Positions 9,359 through 17,888 of a stretch of DNA of 64,000 nucleotides are shown here, piece by piece. Origin of the DNA: Enterobacter cloacae (lineage in GTDB: Bacteria > Pseudomonadota > Gammaproteobacteria > Enterobacterales > Enterobacteriaceae); NCBI GenBank assembly GCA_014169315.1, contig AP022134.1, positions 1 to 64,000 of the forward strand. The letters run 5' to 3'. Every line of letters starts with the position of its first letter. Position 1 is the stretch's first letter. Under the pieces are notes generated by a model. The model worked only from the letters and a program-made list of their open reading frames with translations. It had not been told where the DNA came from and ran no database searches. The translations under genes were made by a program, and so were the position numbers.

Positions 9359-9712
9359 TTACAGCGGTACGCCAGCATCCATAAAGGTGCTGATAATTTT
9401 CTCGCCGTTGGCCATTACCAGCATCATGAATAATGAAACCAGTGCCAGGCCCGGGTTAGGCTTAAGGACAGAGAAATATACGCTTGAGATCAACATCGCG
9501 GCTGCCAGAATTTTGCCCGGAGCTCCAGTCATACTTTCACTCATGTATGACCAAATATCTCCCAGTGCCCCATCATCTGAACCCGCATATGCCAGACCGC
9601 AAAAAAGCACGGTCAGCAGAACAAACAAAATCACTTTTGCGCTTTTTGTTTTAAAAAGTGCAGCCGTGTTAGATTTCTTTTCACTAAGGCCAATATTTAA
9701 AGAAAGTTCCAT
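9359..9712 (-). CDS. trhA: TrhA-type propilin of the H pilus
   Basis: A propilin of 117 residues. A long leader with a hydrophobic segment ends at GLAYA before GSDDGALGD, a plausible signal-peptidase site. The mature part of about 68 residues has two hydrophobic helices separated by a short charged loop (KPNPG), as in VirB2/TraA pilins. IncH pilin TrhA has been reported as a cyclic peptide; that cannot be seen here. The start at 9712 has GGAG 8 bases upstream, better than the longer start at 9739. It is the first gene of the minus-strand operon. Confidence 0.88.
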   Translation of the reverse strand: MELSLNIGLSEKKSNTAALFKTKSAKVILFVLLTVLFCGLAYAGSDDGALGDIWSYMSESMTGAPGKILAAAMLISSVYFSVLKPNPGLALVSLFMMLVMANGEKIISTFMDAGVPL

Positions 9713-10129
9713 AATTACTCCGTGTAGATTTGAGTTCACGTAAACGCGAATGAATAATACTTTTTTATTCCGATCCTTCCGTTCGCATAAACCCCCTTTT
9801 TTTAACGTTTAGCGATTGGTGAATTTTTAAGCAAAGGGCCTAAAGCATAATCTTTGAAAGGTACCAGTGAACGCTTAGTAAAAGTTTGAAAGAGGGGAGG
9901 GGGTAAGATTACGTTAAGCTCAATCCTGAAGCTGATGAGACTCCTCAAGCATAAAAGTCACTTTTGATGGTTTGAAAAGCTCTAACTAGATATCGGGCAG
10001 GTAACTAAGCTTCATATCTAATCTTTTTTGTTCCCTTATTATCTATCTCTTGATTCTGAGAAGGCCGCATATCACTGTGCTCCCTGGTTCGGCAACTATC
10101 AGTTGGAGAAACTACATACAATCCTCGGG
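9713..10129. other. Noncoding region upstream of the transfer operon
   Basis: No credible gene lies here. On the minus strand a TATTAT box about 50 bases before trhA is a candidate -10 for the transfer operon, but no good -35 is visible. A near copy of the 13-bp palindrome (AAAAGTCACTTTT, centre base C) lies at 9953-9965. Confidence 0.5.
9953..9965. repeat. 13-bp palindrome, 12/13 copy (centre C)
   Basis: AAAAGTCACTTTT. All twelve arm bases match; only the central W is changed. It lies about 250 bp upstream of trhA. Confidence 0.6.
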
Positions 10130-10730
10130 CCGGTGCGTCATTCATCTAAATGCCTTTTACACCTCTGGGCGTGAGTGGGACTTTGTCTTGTCCATACGAA
10201 CATCATTCATTCGAATGCTTTTGGCCAATGCTATTTAAGCAAATGCTTTCTGGCTGAGTCCTTTTGCGAATGAGTCTTTGATATAACTGCATGAATTTTG
10301 GGTTGTTTGGTGTACTAACAAAACAAAGGCATTTCTTTGAATGCCATTGGAGTTGTGATGCTTCTGATATTTTTTTGATCTCATATCAAGCACATAGTCC
10401 TTCTGATGCCCAATGTCATAGATGTCTTGGACCATTCTCGCTCTTAACAAAGCTGAACTGTGTGTCATTCGACCTAATGCCATTCACCAAAATGCCTTTT
10501 TATACCACTGCATAGCTATGCTCGGGATACAGTGGCAAACAAAAGCATTTCAATGAATGAATTTTTGGGATACCGACATCAAAAGCATTTGTATGAATGT
10601 AAGAGGCGTAATCCACAAAAGGCATTCACGTGAATAGAGTGCGCACGAAACCATCTTGCTCAACGGCATTTAATGAATGGGCTAGCATGTACGCTTGAGT
10701 CAGAAAGGCATACAGATGAATAGTCAGGAG
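10130..10730. repeat. Iteron-like repeats on the 3' side of replicon 1 rep
   Basis: About eleven copies of an element close to CATTCATTNAAATGCYTTTG, in both orientations. Forward copies lie near 10139, 10205, 10235, 10471 and 10483. Reverse copies lie near 10318, 10536, 10582, 10622, 10665 and 10711. Spacing is irregular, unlike the cluster on the other side of rep. The same core (AATGCCTTT) is used in both, so this is probably a Rep binding region for copy control or incompatibility. No gene is seen in the stretch. Confidence 0.75.
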
Positions 10731-10738
10731 TTCGTTTG

Positions 10739-10751
10739 AAAAGTTACTTTT
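10739..10751. repeat. 13-bp palindrome, perfect copy
   Basis: AAAAGTTACTTTT, noncoding, about 110 bp beyond the rep stop and next to the iteron-like repeats. Confidence 0.8.
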
Positions 10752-10860
10752 TTGCACATTAAGCCGAGATGTAAGACCAGTAGTAAAAGAAGCACTAAGC
10801 ATAGCACTGATAAATAACTTATTTTTCAGCAGGTTATAACCAGTGCATACCAGATAGCTT

Positions 10861-11736
10861 TCAACCTTGTTTGGCAAGGGCCAGCTTAGGGCTTCTTTTG
10901 AAGATCTGAAATTGTATGTCGCGACCTTTCTTAACTTCTTGATAATCGAGATATCCGATAGATTCAAGTTCCCGCATTGCTTTACGAATTATCTGGTTTT
11001 GCGTACGAATAGGGGTTGTAAGAAGCAACCTTTCCCTCAACCGTTTCATATTAACGAACAACGTACCAGCTGGCATTGCTTCAAAATAAATATAGAGAGA
11101 TTGCGCAGCTTCTTTTTTAGCCAAAATGTATAGAACCTGAAGGCTTAACAATGTCTTATGGTCGTAACGATACAGTTCCCACATAGAAGGATCCCCAACC
11201 AGCTCAACAGTATCGCTTTTTGGATCAATCATAGCCTTCTGCACCAGATGCGTTACTGTGAACCGACCACTACGAGAGTCTGAGAAGGCAAGCACTACCG
11301 ATGCAAGGTTCATTAATGACTCTTTAAAGCGCGCACGAGTTCGTTTGTTGATGTTTGTTGAACTGATACCACACATCTTCGCAAACTCGTTAAAAGTCAG
11401 GCTAATCTTCTCGGAAGTAAAACCATATTTACTGAAAGCCATGATGATCCCGAGCCAGCACTTAAAGTCGGTAGACATAGATAGTTTGACACCAGTTATC
11501 TTGATGTCGTCATAACCCTCCGATCTTGCAATTTCCATACACGAAAGCTCATCAGAGGCATCAACTTCAAAGTTTCGGTCGCGGTTTTCTTTTGTGCCGA
11601 CAGGGGTAAATACACTCAATCTCAGCAGGGCCACGGGCTGAACCGACTTGGACGAGTTAGGCGTCAGTTGATAAGTCTTACCTGATTCATTACTGGTTAC
11701 GTCAAAAGGATGGATTAACTCGTTGTTTTTAATCAT
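10861..11736 (-). CDS. Rep_3-type replication initiator, replicon 1 (RepHI-like)
   Basis: This 291-residue initiator has two winged-helix domains. The first includes 'CWLGIIMAFSKYGFTSEKISLTFNEFAKMCGI' and 'FKESLMNLASVVLAFSD'. The second includes 'LYIYFEAMPAGTLFVNMKRLRERL' and 'IIRKAMRELESIGYLDYQEVKKGRDIQFQIFKR'. It would bind the flanking iterons and open the origin. It is clearly paralogous to the second initiator at 25146 (shared 'KTYQLTPNSSKSVQPVALLRL' and 'LVQKAMIDPKSDTVEL' regions). The ribosome site is weak. It is encoded opposite to its downstream neighbours. Confidence 0.9.
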   Translation of the reverse strand: MIKNNELIHPFDVTSNESGKTYQLTPNSSKSVQPVALLRLSVFTPVGTKENRDRNFEVDASDELSCMEIARSEGYDDIKITGVKLSMSTDFKCWLGIIMAFSKYGFTSEKISLTFNEFAKMCGISSTNINKRTRARFKESLMNLASVVLAFSDSRSGRFTVTHLVQKAMIDPKSDTVELVGDPSMWELYRYDHKTLLSLQVLYILAKKEAAQSLYIYFEAMPAGTLFVNMKRLRERLLLTTPIRTQNQIIRKAMRELESIGYLDYQEVKKGRDIQFQIFKRSPKLALAKQG

Positions 11737-11785
11737 TAACTTAACTCGTCGGTGATAAGATTTTCATTTGGCAAACTGTTTATAA

Positions 11786-11892
11786 CATATTCTTGCAAAT
11801 GCTTTTTACGCATTTACCTAAATGCCATAAGCATTCCAGTAAATGCCTTCCTTATTCATTCAAATGCTTTTCGCATGCATCCGAATGCCGGA
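11786..11892. repeat. Five 21-bp iterons upstream of replicon 1 rep
   Basis: The AATGC core occurs at 11798, 11821, 11842, 11863 and 11884, spacings of 23, 21, 21 and 21 bp, all in one orientation. The unit resembles GCATTCANNNAAATGCCTTT. It lies 50-150 bp upstream of the rep start and is the expected initiator binding array of oriV1. Confidence 0.85.
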
Positions 11893-11930
11893 TCCTTTCA
11901 TAAAGTTACTATAATCAATGAGTTAAAGAT

Positions 11931-12070
11931 GCCGTGATCTTTACTTGAACTCTATTGATCTTTAGTGATCTAAAGAATTGATCTAACCTGTTGAAAACAA
12001 TGATAAGTCCATATAAAACAAGGAATAGCGCTCCTTTATCAATATCTACAGATCGCAAACGGAAATGAAA
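11931..12070. other. Probable oriV1 core: GATC cluster and AT-rich stretch
   Basis: Four GATC sites fall within about 50 bp (11935-11983), followed by AT-rich DNA up to about 12160. Clustered Dam sites beside iterons are typical of origins under methylation control. A Dam-type methylase is encoded about 3 kb away. Confidence 0.55.
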
Positions 12071-12159
12071 GTGGGTTTACTATCATTGTTTTATTCAAGA
12101 CAGTTTTTATTTTAATTTTATTAAGCAAATTTTTTGAGTTTACCTTTTAGATGTATCAG

Positions 12160-12192
12160 CCCTATTTGGCAAATTTGAGGTTCATGTATCAT
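12160..12192 (+). promoter_or_regulatory. Repeated promoter element (B) of the first ParB-like gene
   Basis: CCTATTTGG, then 19 bp after CTATTT a TATCAT -10 box. It fits the spacing of the promoter family described in the findings and is followed by an AGGAGG ribosome site before the ATG at 12213. Confidence 0.6.
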
Positions 12193-12212
12193 GTAGTAAA
12201 CAGGAGGAAGAT

Positions 12213-13265
12213 ATGAACAACAGCAAACATACAGTCATTGAAGTGGATACTAATCTAGTTGAAATTGAAAAGGGATTTAATCCCCGAGAGGCGGTAATCG
12301 GAGATTTGTGTTACGAACAAGAACCTGTCAAATCGATGATTGTGTCAATCAAACAAGCCTTTAAGGAAGGAAGGCAGGTTGATATGATCAAGGTCGTAAA
12401 AAGAAAAGGTAAATATTTAGTTCGTCAAGGTCATACTCGTTTTCATGGCTTAAAATTAGCAATTTCTGAAGGTGCTAATATTCCAAAATTATCTGTTATC
12501 TTAATCGATTATAAAAACGAAATTGAAGAATACCTTGAGAACCTCGATGGTAACAGAAGCAATGGGCTAAATCCGGTTGGGCAAGCTCATGCATTAGCTC
12601 ATGCTGTTAGTCTCGGGTATTCGGTTGAAGAACTAGCAATGCGATATCAACGATCAACTACCGCAATTCGTAATATGCTAAAAATCCTTGATATGCCATT
12701 AGAGCTTCAACGTTTGATTAGCCTAAATCTAATCAAAAAAACGCTCGCCATTGAAATAATGTTAAAATATTCCAACGATCACAAAATGGTTTTAAAACAT
12801 ATAGAAGGTTTCTTACCTGGCGTTAAGAATATTGAGACTACAACGAGCAAAATTGTAGGCATACCTGAACACAATGCAGCTGGAGCAGGACCAGACACCT
12901 TAAATAAAGGCGGACCAGAAAAGAAAAATTCGGCAGTCACACGTAAGACTTTGGGTATTAAGCGCCTCTCGCATAAGAAAACAGAACGGCTAAAATCTGA
13001 ATTTCTTGAGCTTGTGGAAAGTACACATACGGAATCTATAACGAATACTCAAACAGAACTAAAATTTGGTAGAGATAGTGCACACTTGTTCAAAAATGTT
13101 GATAGTAAAAATGTAATATTTTCTGATGATGGTGTTCAAATAATCTTGAATGATGAAAAGCTAAATATTTTATTGTCTTTACTTAACGACGAAAATACAG
13201 CAATCATTCTTTCTAAACCAAAATTAGAAGAGCTTCTGGAAATTCGAGATCTCCTTAAGGAATAA
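12213..13265 (+). CDS. ParB/KorB-like DNA-binding protein 1
   Basis: This 350-residue protein has a ParB N-terminal domain (about residues 15-115) containing 'VRQGHTRFHGLKLA' in place of the GERRxRA box and 'LDGNRSNGLNPVGQAHALAHA' at the next ParB box. A helix-turn-helix follows at about 138-165 ('SVEELAMRYQRSTTAIRNMLKI'). ParB/KorB proteins bind short palindromes to partition plasmids or repress transcription. No ParA gene is in the window. An excellent AGGAGG site precedes the ATG. The gene is AT-rich compared with the transfer genes, suggesting a different history. It is paralogous to the protein at 16478. Confidence 0.82.
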   Translation: MNNSKHTVIEVDTNLVEIEKGFNPREAVIGDLCYEQEPVKSMIVSIKQAFKEGRQVDMIKVVKRKGKYLVRQGHTRFHGLKLAISEGANIPKLSVILIDYKNEIEEYLENLDGNRSNGLNPVGQAHALAHAVSLGYSVEELAMRYQRSTTAIRNMLKILDMPLELQRLISLNLIKKTLAIEIMLKYSNDHKMVLKHIEGFLPGVKNIETTTSKIVGIPEHNAAGAGPDTLNKGGPEKKNSAVTRKTLGIKRLSHKKTERLKSEFLELVESTHTESITNTQTELKFGRDSAHLFKNVDSKNVIFSDDGVQIILNDEKLNILLSLLNDENTAIILSKPKLEELLEIRDLLKE

Positions 13266-13284
13266 AAACCCGAGGATTAGTTGA

Positions 13285-13485
13285 GTGATTAAACCTATAA
13301 AGCTGACTCTTATCGATAATTATAATGATTTGCTTCTAACTCATGAAGTCCTTAAACGCAACATGGAAGAGTTAGAACACGGTAAACGTTTTGACCAATT
13401 TCCTGAAGGGCATGACCACTATGAAAAAACTGTGAAAGAAGCTGTAGCAATCGTAGAGGCACGTTTGGAGGTGTTTCGAAAATGA
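13285..13485 (+). CDS. Small hypothetical protein, operon with ParB-like 1
   Basis: A 66-residue, acidic, mostly helical protein starting with GTG. I do not recognise it. It lies 19 bp after the ParB-like gene, and its stop overlaps the next ATG in an ATGA arrangement, so the three genes are probably cotranscribed. Confidence 0.65.
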   Translation: MIKPIKLTLIDNYNDLLLTHEVLKRNMEELEHGKRFDQFPEGHDHYEKTVKEAVAIVEARLEVFRK

Positions 13486-14198
13486 AATCTCTTTTCTTTA
13501 CTCTTGATGGTCATATGGTACCAGCCTCAGTGAATGTATCCCTTAACGGAGATGGAAATTATTATGCACCTATCGAAAGAGAATGTAACGAATGTGCGGG
13601 CACAGGCCACAAAGGGGCTGATGTATGTGAAAAGTGTCATGGGGTGCAAACAGTTGGACCCATTATTGAAAAATTAGTGGTACTAGAGCCAATTACCTTT
13701 CTCGATAACATTCCGGAACTGCGTGTTAACCCAACACTCGAAGCATGGAAATCCAGAAACCACGTACTTATTGAGAAAGCAAAAAAGGCTAACACTAAGT
13801 TTTCTAATAGTATATTGGCGCAACTAGACAATAACCGTTTTTTGACAGAACGCCAGCTGGATTGTTTCTTTACAACCTTTGATGTGATGTTGTCTGAAAC
13901 TCCGGAAAATGAACAAGAAATTTTAAAACATAGCTACAATATCGGCCAGGTCATAAGCATTGAACTAACATTTACTGAAGTCAGGGCCGCGTACGCAAAA
14001 AGTAAAGGGAGTTATTTTTTTACATTTACTGGTAAAGTTAGAAATGACGGGATCGCTTTAACGGCCGATAAACAGGATCACATTTTATTGGGTGAACGTT
14101 ATCATTTGACTGGAAAAGTCAGAAAATTCTATGATTTTGATTCGAAAAATTATGCTGCAATAACAGTTTTTAAGTTAAGTAAACTCCAAGACAGTTAA
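13482..14198 (+). CDS. Protein with a DnaJ-type zinc-binding module
   Basis: A 238-residue protein. Residues 32-56 hold two CxxCxG motifs ('CNECAGTGHKG' and 'CEKCHG') like the zinc module of DnaJ. A helical part with 'FLTERQLDCFFTTFDVML' follows. The C-terminus ('GIALTADKQDHILLGERYHLTGKVRKFYDFDSKNYAAITVFKL') could be an OB-like beta fold. A shorter relative with the same Cys module and a similar 'QLSDKQL' segment is encoded at 39108. Function unknown; no J-domain is present. Translation is probably coupled to the 13285 gene. Confidence 0.75.
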   Translation: MKSLFFTLDGHMVPASVNVSLNGDGNYYAPIERECNECAGTGHKGADVCEKCHGVQTVGPIIEKLVVLEPITFLDNIPELRVNPTLEAWKSRNHVLIEKAKKANTKFSNSILAQLDNNRFLTERQLDCFFTTFDVMLSETPENEQEILKHSYNIGQVISIELTFTEVRAAYAKSKGSYFFTFTGKVRNDGIALTADKQDHILLGERYHLTGKVRKFYDFDSKNYAAITVFKLSKLQDS

Positions 14199-14429
14199 AT
14201 GTTTTACTGCTTAAATATAGAGCCAAGACTTAAACTGTCGTTAGGACTCACTCACGTAATATTGTTGCTTACGCAATGGGTTTTATCCCTCATAAAGATC
14301 TGCGAGTATAAATCTTTTACATTTAAATTCCCCTCTATCACAACCTTTTCAATAGTAAAAAAATGATAATCTTATTAATTATAATTTTTAATTTTTTGTA
14401 TACCAATACCATACAGTTAAGGCTAAAAG

Positions 14430-15287
14430 GTGATGATGGAGATGGACTTTAAAATGCACAATGATCTGGGTCTCGGTTTCATTTGTAAAAATGCAAGAAC
14501 ATCGTCAAAGCCAACGTTAAGAAAAGTTACTTTTCCGGTAAGCGCATATGAAACGTCTAAGCTTTCTTTAACCGGTTTTCAATGCCCCACAGCCTGCCGA
14601 TTTCCTTTTTTTGTGCTATGCATGATAATCCATAACCATCTTTCGTCTGCATGCCCTATCAACCAAAATGAATGTTCAAATCATATATCGCAATTTTCTA
14701 TCGACATTAAAGTACAAGATTGGCTTAGCCGTTCAAGAGTAGCGTTTATTGATTTCCATAATCTAAGAAATACAGATAAAACCACATTAATAACAGTGGA
14801 ACATCTTGAAGCTTTACTTACTGTTATGTCAACTACTCTTGTCGCTTACGCTCCATATTCAAAAAAGAGACTTAACTTTAGCTTTCTAAATTCATTTACT
14901 TTGTCTAAAACTTCTCAAAGTTACACATTAACTTTCCCGGTAGTTCTCAGTCCGCTTTTAGATGCTCTTGGCGGTTTCATTCAGGAATGCATAACCGAAA
15001 AATTGTTAAAACGACGAAATTCGAATTTCATGGTTTACGAGTATCTTAAACGTTCAGGCCAGAGCTCTCATAAAGTGGAGGACATTAATAACGACTTACA
15101 GCTTAAAACTCTAAATATAAGACTTATGAGCGTCCTTACTGGGCTTTCTCAGCAAGGACTCATTTCATTTATTTGCGAAGGAAAGAGGGGCGACCGGAGA
15201 ATAGAAGAGCTTCAGTTTATACCTTATGTTCAACGAACTCACCCTGAGGTATTAACTTTTCAGGAATGGATTAGCCCCGTTGATTAG
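14430..15287 (+). CDS. Unknown protein, possibly a divergent Rep-fold protein
   Basis: A 285-residue protein without a clear family. Its order of segments parallels the two initiators in this window: a hydrophobic helix 'FPFFVLCMIIHNHL', a helix 'LEALLTVMSTTLVAY', strands 'KRLNFSFLNSFTLSK', a helix 'NFMVYEYLKRSG', and finally 'LNIRLMSVLTGLSQQGLISFICEGKRGDRRIEELQFIPY', resembling 'IIRKAMRELESIGYLDYQEVKKGRDIQFQIF' of the first Rep. This is inference from pattern only. Codons 30-34 (Lys-Val-Thr-Phe) contain a perfect 13-bp palindrome. Several ATG codons near the start make the exact N-terminus uncertain. Confidence 0.65.
   Translation: MMMEMDFKMHNDLGLGFICKNARTSSKPTLRKVTFPVSAYETSKLSLTGFQCPTACRFPFFVLCMIIHNHLSSACPINQNECSNHISQFSIDIKVQDWLSRSRVAFIDFHNLRNTDKTTLITVEHLEALLTVMSTTLVAYAPYSKKRLNFSFLNSFTLSKTSQSYTLTFPVVLSPLLDALGGFIQECITEKLLKRRNSNFMVYEYLKRSGQSSHKVEDINNDLQLKTLNIRLMSVLTGLSQQGLISFICEGKRGDRRIEELQFIPYVQRTHPEVLTFQEWISPVD
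14522..14534. repeat. 13-bp palindrome, perfect copy
   Basis: AAAAGTTACTTTT inside the unknown 285-residue protein, read as Lys-Val-Thr-Phe. Confidence 0.8.
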
Positions 15288-15295
15288 AATTAACT

Positions 15296-16129
15296 CTATT
15301 TCAGCACGGCCAGTATTTCTGTTTCCGTTTTCCGTGTATTTGGCTTACTTCCTACGGATCGGTAAGCGCTGAGTCTGTGTATGACGAATCCACGCTCTTC
15401 ATAGAGGCCCAAAGTGAATGGTGTCAGGCTATTTGATATCGCAACAGCAGCGCCTTTTCTGTGAGCGTCAACGAGCATATTTGCTAACAGCACGTGGTCG
15501 CTTTGGCTGAACGGTTTACCATCGTAACTGACAAAACTAGTTTTGCTTGTTTTGTCATATGGCGGATCACAATAAATCTGATCTCCTTCGCCGGTTGCGG
15601 CCAGAGTCTCCTCAAAACCAGCGGTGATCAGTTCAATACCTGAAAGACGAAATGAAAGGTAGTCTATTTTATTGAAGTCAAGCTTCAGTTCTGTATGTTT
15701 CCCCCAGGGCACTGAATAGATTCTTTCTGAGTTATAGCGGCACATACCGTTATAGCCCAGGCGATTCAGGGAGTAAAACAAAGCCGCTCTTTGAAGCGGT
15801 TGACCAGAAATACAGGTTTTGTTGAAACGGTCCCTCATCTCATAGTAGTCCTTTTCGACAAAGGTTTTATCCGCTAGGTTTTGGACCTGATTTATAAAGT
15901 TAGTTTTCTGTCTTTGAATAGTCCTGTATAGGTTGATCAAGTCTGGATTGCTATCTGCAAGCAATGCATTTTGTGCAAACATGTTCAGAAAAACGGCACC
16001 ACCGCCTATAAAGGGTTCTACCCACCGGCAACTATGATCGTGTGGGTAGTGATGGCTGATGAAAGGCATCAGTTTCGTTTTTCCACCAGCCCATTTGATT
16101 ATCGGCATGTGTCTGAGATGTCGAGTCAA
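15296..16129 (-). CDS. dam: Dam-type DNA adenine methyltransferase (D12 class)
   Basis: A 277-residue methyltransferase. It has the N-terminal 'IIKWAGGKTKLMPFI' and 'VEPFIGGGAVFLNM' SAM-binding motifs and the catalytic DPPY near residue 186 ('IYCDPPYDKTSKTSFVSYDG'). The expected target is adenine in GATC, which clusters at both origins here. The frame opens at a TTG (16129) with a CAGG 10 bases upstream; the ATG at 16108 is the alternative start. Specificity for GATC is inferred from family resemblance. A copy of the repeated promoter lies directly upstream. Confidence 0.9.
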   Translation of the reverse strand: MTRHLRHMPIIKWAGGKTKLMPFISHHYPHDHSCRWVEPFIGGGAVFLNMFAQNALLADSNPDLINLYRTIQRQKTNFINQVQNLADKTFVEKDYYEMRDRFNKTCISGQPLQRAALFYSLNRLGYNGMCRYNSERIYSVPWGKHTELKLDFNKIDYLSFRLSGIELITAGFEETLAATGEGDQIYCDPPYDKTSKTSFVSYDGKPFSQSDHVLLANMLVDAHRKGAAVAISNSLTPFTLGLYEERGFVIHRLSAYRSVGSKPNTRKTETEILAVLK

Positions 16130-16165
16130 AGTGTCTATACCTGAGAGAGAAATTTAGGTGCTGGT

Positions 16166-16201
16166 ATCGTACCTAACCACGGGCTTTAACTAATAACTTA
16201 G
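16166..16201 (-). promoter_or_regulatory. Repeated promoter element (B) of dam
   Basis: Minus strand: AAGTTATTAG, then 19 bp after TTATTA a TACGAT -10 box. The inferred start of transcription would be near 16158, leaving a leader of about 30 bases. Confidence 0.6.
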
Positions 16202-16477
16202 GGAGCAAAAAAAAGTTGTTTAAGACGCACAGTTTTGACTTTCAGCATTGCGGATTTATAAGATTTTTCCTCACTGATACCTGAACTTTATGTTTTGGAT
16301 TTATGTCTTTGTTTATGAAGCGATTTTGATGCCATCACAAGAAATGGGGAGCCCTCTTTTTTTGTGAAAAATCAGAATAGGCTCAAAAAGTACCTTTTTT
16401 GCGAAAAATTATGGATTTTTTTTTCGGTAGTATCCCCGCTACGCAGAAAGTAAGCAGAAAAATGTAACGGAGCCCCT

Positions 16478-17641
16478 ATGAGTGTTTTACTGACAGAACC
16501 TACACAGCAAGCTAATGACAAGGTCTTTAAAACGGCCCATGTTGCCTTTTCAGTAGTTACTGGCACAGGTCGTTACGTCACTGGGCTTAAACAGTTCCGT
16601 GATGCAAACCCTGAACTTTGTACTGAAGTAAGTGACCAGAAAGCATGGGCTATCCACCCTTCAGTAATTCAGGTCACGCCAGGCTTCAACTCCCGCGAAA
16701 TGGGAATGGGTGACGATTACTATAAGCTCCCTGAGGTTGAAGAACACATCTACAACATCAAGAATGCCTACATTCGAGGTGACTATGTAGACCCTATCCG
16801 AGTACGTGTCATTGATGGGGTACCTTTTGTTCGCCAGGGGCACTGCCGTTTAAAAGCCGCAATGATGGCATGTGATGAAGATCATGACATCACAATCCTT
16901 TGCGTTGAGATTAAAGAAGATGAAATTGGCTGTGAGCTCGCGACCATTGATGGTAACCGTGGTCTTGCGCTTTCTCCTGTTGCGCTTGGCGAGTCCTATC
17001 GTCGCCTACATTCTCTTGCTGGCTGGTCACTCGAACGAATTGCTCAACGTGAAAATAAAAGCCCGACGACCATCAGTTCTCTTATCCGCCTGACAACCTG
17101 TTCTGTTGTTATCAAGAAATGGATTCATGCTGACGCTATTTCGTATGTTAACGTGCTTTCACTGATCGATGAGCTCGGTGAAACAGAAGCAATTTCACGT
17201 ATCAAGAAGATGATCGCGGAACTTGAGCAGGCCGATGCGAATGGCATCACGGTGAAAAAAACCCAACATGGTCAGGTACGAGTCAGACCTTCAGACTTCA
17301 AGCCAGCACGGATTCCGCCGGTTATTGCCACAAAAGCCGTAGAAGGCGTCAAACTCATCACCACCAGCTTATTACAGAAACTGGGGGATATTGAATTGCC
17401 GGAGATGACAGATTCAAGTGCTGACGAAGAAATCAACATTACGTTGAACCGCAGTACTCTGGAGATGCTGAGAAATCTTTCAAAAGAGATCACAGAATCA
17501 GAGAACAAGCAGCTTCGCCGTGCGGAGAATCGTCAGGCAAAACTTAATGGTGAGAAGCCAAAATACCCACGTAAAAAAAATGCTAAGAAGGCAGGGGAAG
17601 AGACCGATCAGGATACTGACCCACAGCCGGACGCAGAATAA
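16478..17641 (+). CDS. ParB/KorB-like DNA-binding protein 2
   Basis: A 387-residue paralogue of the protein at 12213. It has a ParB domain with 'VRQGHCRLKAAMMA' (about residues 118-131) and 'IDGNRGLALSPVALGESYRRLHS', followed by a helix-turn-helix near 182-204 ('SLERIAQRENKSPTTISSLIRL'). The last 40 residues are strongly basic then acidic ('RKKNAKKAGEE...'). ACGGAG lies 5 bases before the ATG. It ends about 90 bp before a strong terminator and seems monocistronic. No ParA is nearby. It may recognise plasmid sites for partition or global repression; this is inference. Confidence 0.83.
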   Translation: MSVLLTEPTQQANDKVFKTAHVAFSVVTGTGRYVTGLKQFRDANPELCTEVSDQKAWAIHPSVIQVTPGFNSREMGMGDDYYKLPEVEEHIYNIKNAYIRGDYVDPIRVRVIDGVPFVRQGHCRLKAAMMACDEDHDITILCVEIKEDEIGCELATIDGNRGLALSPVALGESYRRLHSLAGWSLERIAQRENKSPTTISSLIRLTTCSVVIKKWIHADAISYVNVLSLIDELGETEAISRIKKMIAELEQADANGITVKKTQHGQVRVRPSDFKPARIPPVIATKAVEGVKLITTSLLQKLGDIELPEMTDSSADEEINITLNRSTLEMLRNLSKEITESENKQLRRAENRQAKLNGEKPKYPRKKNAKKAGEETDQDTDPQPDAE

Positions 17642-17730
17642 TTTACTTTTGGCAAAGTGTTGGTTTTGTCAGAGTCATTAAGGATTCAGGCTTTTTGCCC
17701 GCCTTTTTTAAACCTCCATGTATCGTTCTT

Positions 17731-17758
17731 GCCCCGTTTATGCGGGGCTTTTTTTTTG
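17731..17758 (+). terminator. Strong intrinsic terminator after ParB-like 2
   Basis: GCCCCG, a 5-base loop, then CGGGGC, followed by a run of nine T. Confidence 0.92.
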
Positions 17759-17823
17759 CTTCTTTCTATGAGTTGACATCTTTAAGTTTTATTCAGAGAC
17801 ATAAAAAACTTTTTCGTGTCACT

Positions 17824-17858
17824 GAACCTATTAGGTTACAGAGCGACGTTGCTATCCT
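17824..17858 (+). promoter_or_regulatory. Repeated promoter element (B) of the DUF4942-type gene
   Basis: Contains the perfect dyad AACCTATTAGGTT, then TATCCT 19 bp after CTATTA. It lies 31 bp upstream of the ATG at 17889. Confidence 0.6.
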
Positions 17859-17888
17859 GGTAAAAGTTTTTTCTAAAGGACCGGTAAA

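Noticed and set aside
10235..10515. Frames in the replicon 1 repeat region on both strands
   Set aside because: They run through iteron-like repeats, lack ribosome sites and overlap each other on opposite strands.
11752..11937. 61-codon frame upstream of the first rep
   Set aside because: It consists of translated iterons.
15895..16396. Further copies of the 13-bp palindrome at about 15897 (AAAGTTAGTTTT) and 16386 (AAAAGTACCTTTT)
   Set aside because: The first has a changed core base and the second breaks the dyad; both could be chance in AT-rich DNA.
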